45,743 nucleotides of DNA from Rhodospirillales bacterium. Lineage in GTDB: Bacteria > Pseudomonadota > Alphaproteobacteria > ATCC43930 > CGMCC-115725. Below the pieces are notes generated by a model. The model made no database searches. It saw only the letters and a program-made list of their open reading frames with translations, and was not told where the DNA came from. The DNA lies in the NCBI GenBank assembly GCA_027315365.1, contig DAHUYF010000030.1, forward strand, positions 1-45,743. The letters are read 5' to 3'. Position 1 is the stretch's first letter. Every line of letters begins with the position of its first letter. Both the position numbers and the translations under genes were made by a program. Below are positions 43,535 through 45,743 of this stretch, in pieces.

Positions 43535-45448
43535 ATGCGCTACGCGGTTGACGCCATGGCAACGGTGCTCGCCGCCGCGCTTTTCGCCGCGCCGGCGCCG
43601 GCGCAGGATTGGCCGGCCTATGGCGGCGACGCCGGCGGCATGCGCTATTCGGCGGTGGGTCAGATCACCCGCGCGAACGTTCACGAACTGGCGCCGGCGT
43701 GGACCTACCATACCGGCGACATGACGCGGCATGCCGAGGCGATGCAGCGCAGCGCCACCGAGGTCACGCCGATCCTCGCAGACGGCAGGCTCGTCTTCTG
43801 CACGCCCTTCGATCGCGTCGTGGCGCTCGACCCCGCCACCGGACGCGAGCTCTGGAGCTTCGATCCCGAGCTGCCGCCCATCCTCAGGCCGGCGGAAGGC
43901 TTCCTCTGCCGCGGCGTCGCCCTCTGGCACGACGGCGCGGCGCCGGCCGATGCGCTTTGCGCCGCGCGCATCTTTCTCGCCACCGTCGATGCCCGCCTGA
44001 TCGCGCTCGACCTCGCGACCGGCCGGCGTTGCGCCGGCTTCGGCCACGACGGCGTCGTGGCGCTGCCGCCGGACATCCCGCCGGCATATCCCGGCGAGCT
44101 GATGTTCGACTCCGCGCCGGTCCTGGTCAACGATACTCTCGTCATCGGCTCCGCCGTCGACGACATGTCGCGCGCCCGTGCGCCGAGCGGGACGGTCTGG
44201 GGCATCGATGCGCTGAGCGGCGCGGTGCGCTGGAGCTTCGATCCCGTGCCGCGCCACGCCGAAGATCCCGCCGCTGCTTCCTGGGGGAAGGCGAGCTATG
44301 CGAGCGCTGCCGGCGGCAGCGTCTGGGCGCCGATCTCCGCCGATCCCGCGCGCGATCTGGTCTTCCTGCCGACGGCGAGCCCGACCGCCGCCTTCTATGG
44401 CGGGCAGCGTCCGGGCGACGATCTATACACCTCTTCCGTCGTGGCCTTGCGCGCGTCGACCGGCGCCGTGGTCTGGCATTTCCAGACGACGCATCACGAC
44501 ATCTGGGACTACGACGTGGCGGCGCAGCCCAGCCTCGTGACGCTGCATCGCGGCGGAAAAGCGCTCGACGCGGTGGTGGTCGCGACCAAGATGGGCTTTC
44601 TCTTCGTCCTCGACCGCGATACCGGCGCGCCGCTCTTTCCCGTAGAGGAGCGGCCGTTTCCCGCCAGCGACGTTCCCGGCGAAGCGGCCTCGCCGACCCA
44701 GCCGGTGCCGCTGGCGCCGCCGAGCCTGGTGCCGCAGCACCTGACGCCGGACGATGCCTGGGGCCTCGTCTACTTCGACAAGCTTGCTTGCCGGCGGCGC
44801 CTCGCCGCGCTCGACACGCGCGGCCTCTATGCGCCGCCCAGCCTCAAAGGCGCGGTGGTGTTCCCCTTCACCGGCGGCGGCGCCAATTGGGGCGGCGGCG
44901 CCGTCGATCCCGGGCGCGGCCTCTTCGTCATCAACACCACGCGCGTCGCGCACACCATCCGGCTCATCCCGCGGGCCGAGGAGGCTGCGACGCGCGCCGC
45001 GGAGCCCGGGACCGAGATCGGCCGCGCCATCGGCACACCTTACGCCGCCGAGCGCGAACTGCTGCTGTCGCCGCTCGGCATTCCCTGCAACGCGCCGCCT
45101 TGGAGCACGCTCGCCGCCGTCGATCTCGACGCCGGCACCATCCGCTGGCAGGTGCCGTTGGGCGCCAGGGCGCTCGGTCTCATCCGCGGCCTGCCGGCGC
45201 TCGGCGGCCCGATCGTCACCGCCGGCGGCCTGGTGTTCATCGCCGCCGCCATGGACCAGTATCTGCGCGCCTTTGACATCGATACCGGCGCCGAGCTGTG
45301 GCGGGCGAAGCTGCCGGCGGGCGGGCAGGCGACGCCGATGACCTACATGGTGCAAGGCCGGCAATTCGTCGTCATCGCCGCCGGCGGCAACGCGCGCATG
45401 AAGACCGCGCTTGGCGACGCGGTGGTCGCCTACGCCTTGCCGGAATAG
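43535..45448 (+). CDS. PQQ-dependent dehydrogenase, glucose/quinate-dehydrogenase type, exported and without membrane domain
   Basis: 637-residue quinoprotein. A signal peptide (cut near APAQ-DWPAYG) leads into an eight-bladed propeller. Signatures are WPAYGGDAGGMRYSAVGQIT, FQTTHHDIWDYDVAAQPSLV and GGPIVTAGGLVFIAAAMDQYLRAFD, which match the glucose/quinate dehydrogenase branch rather than methanol-type enzymes. The N-terminal membrane anchor of membrane GDH is missing, so it should be soluble in the periplasm. Start ATG 43535 was chosen for its strong GGGGAGGGGG; ATG 43514 is possible. No PQQ synthesis genes or cytochrome partner are adjacent. Confidence 0.9.
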   Translation: MRYAVDAMATVLAAALFAAPAPAQDWPAYGGDAGGMRYSAVGQITRANVHELAPAWTYHTGDMTRHAEAMQRSATEVTPILADGRLVFCTPFDRVVALDPATGRELWSFDPELPPILRPAEGFLCRGVALWHDGAAPADALCAARIFLATVDARLIALDLATGRRCAGFGHDGVVALPPDIPPAYPGELMFDSAPVLVNDTLVIGSAVDDMSRARAPSGTVWGIDALSGAVRWSFDPVPRHAEDPAAASWGKASYASAAGGSVWAPISADPARDLVFLPTASPTAAFYGGQRPGDDLYTSSVVALRASTGAVVWHFQTTHHDIWDYDVAAQPSLVTLHRGGKALDAVVVATKMGFLFVLDRDTGAPLFPVEERPFPASDVPGEAASPTQPVPLAPPSLVPQHLTPDDAWGLVYFDKLACRRRLAALDTRGLYAPPSLKGAVVFPFTGGGANWGGGAVDPGRGLFVINTTRVAHTIRLIPRAEEAATRAAEPGTEIGRAIGTPYAAERELLLSPLGIPCNAPPWSTLAAVDLDAGTIRWQVPLGARALGLIRGLPALGGPIVTAGGLVFIAAAMDQYLRAFDIDTGAELWRAKLPAGGQATPMTYMVQGRQFVVIAAGGNARMKTALGDAVVAYALPE

Positions 45449-45451
45449 GCC

Positions 45452-45743
<292 letters not shown>

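Noticed and set aside
41736-43724. 662-codon frame crossing the AraC, hydroxylase and PQQ genes
   Set aside because: Different frame of three clear genes, Arg/Pro-rich, no domain.

Overview
The window is GC-rich, densely coding DNA that reads as a chromosomal segment of an alphaproteobacterium, most likely Rhodospirillales-like. The basis is gene content: a MucR/Ros-family regulator, the ornithine-lipid pair olsB-olsA, the alphaproteobacterial TIGR02186-type protein beside a TauE/SafE permease, a DUF2244 protein, and a miaB-phoH-ybeY run. The genus cannot be fixed from sequence alone. No phage genes, transposases, CRISPR arrays, rRNAs or tRNAs were seen. No gene-free stretch exceeds 300 bases.

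Layout. (1) 1-6407, minus strand: tsaB-rimI, then mucR, fur, olsB-olsA, miaB, phoH and a truncated ybeY. Most neighbours overlap by ATGA, so this is an information-processing and membrane-lipid block. (2) 6470-7717, plus: a VanX-type D-Ala-D-Ala dipeptidase and a PaiB-like FMN protein. (3) 7787-10629, minus: a NifU-like Fe-S scaffold, then TauE/SafE permease, TIGR02186 membrane protein and a universal stress protein in one probable operon. (4) 10737-16471: an SDR of the 2,4-dienoyl-CoA reductase type, trpS, murJ, dapB, a DUF2244 protein and nth. (5) 16481-18628, minus: two small lipoproteins (one only 36 residues), a bactofilin and a CysZ/EI24-like membrane protein. (6) 18847-24327, plus: a PfkB/adenosine kinase-type sugar kinase, typA, two tandem cyclophilins (one exported, one cytosolic) and an AmpG-like permease. 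(7) 24328-27788: a YgjP-type metalloprotease, then oxyR divergent from ahpC-ahpD-dps, a complete peroxide-defence module. (8) 27842-33815, minus: ada, an isolated cobB, a tiny exported Met/His/Lys-rich protein, a shortened RpoD-like sigma factor and an HTH plus periplasmic-binding-like regulator. (9) 33971-45448, plus: an OxlT-like carrier with a 43-residue partner, an SCP2 protein, a fused double-permease ABC system with an AAA-associated ATPase, a Bcr/CflA efflux carrier, a Spy-like periplasmic protein, a small secreted protein, a membrane-anchored AraC regulator, a fatty-acid hydroxylase-type di-iron protein and a PQQ dehydrogenase. The window ends in the 3' end of lysS.

Non-coding structure is the least ordinary part. 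Two long perfect hairpins (18 and 21 bp stems) lie side by side between ada and cobB, and a 23-bp near-perfect hairpin precedes the Spy-like gene. A mirrored heptad-repeat palindrome precedes the SDR gene. Three 10-bp phased TGCA repeats cover the start of the HTH regulator. An ATC-N9-GAT LysR-type box sits between oxyR and ahpC. I found no clearly new multi-gene defence or metabolic system. The best candidates for new biology are the small proteins, the palindromic elements, the sigma factor and the TauE/TIGR02186/Usp operon.
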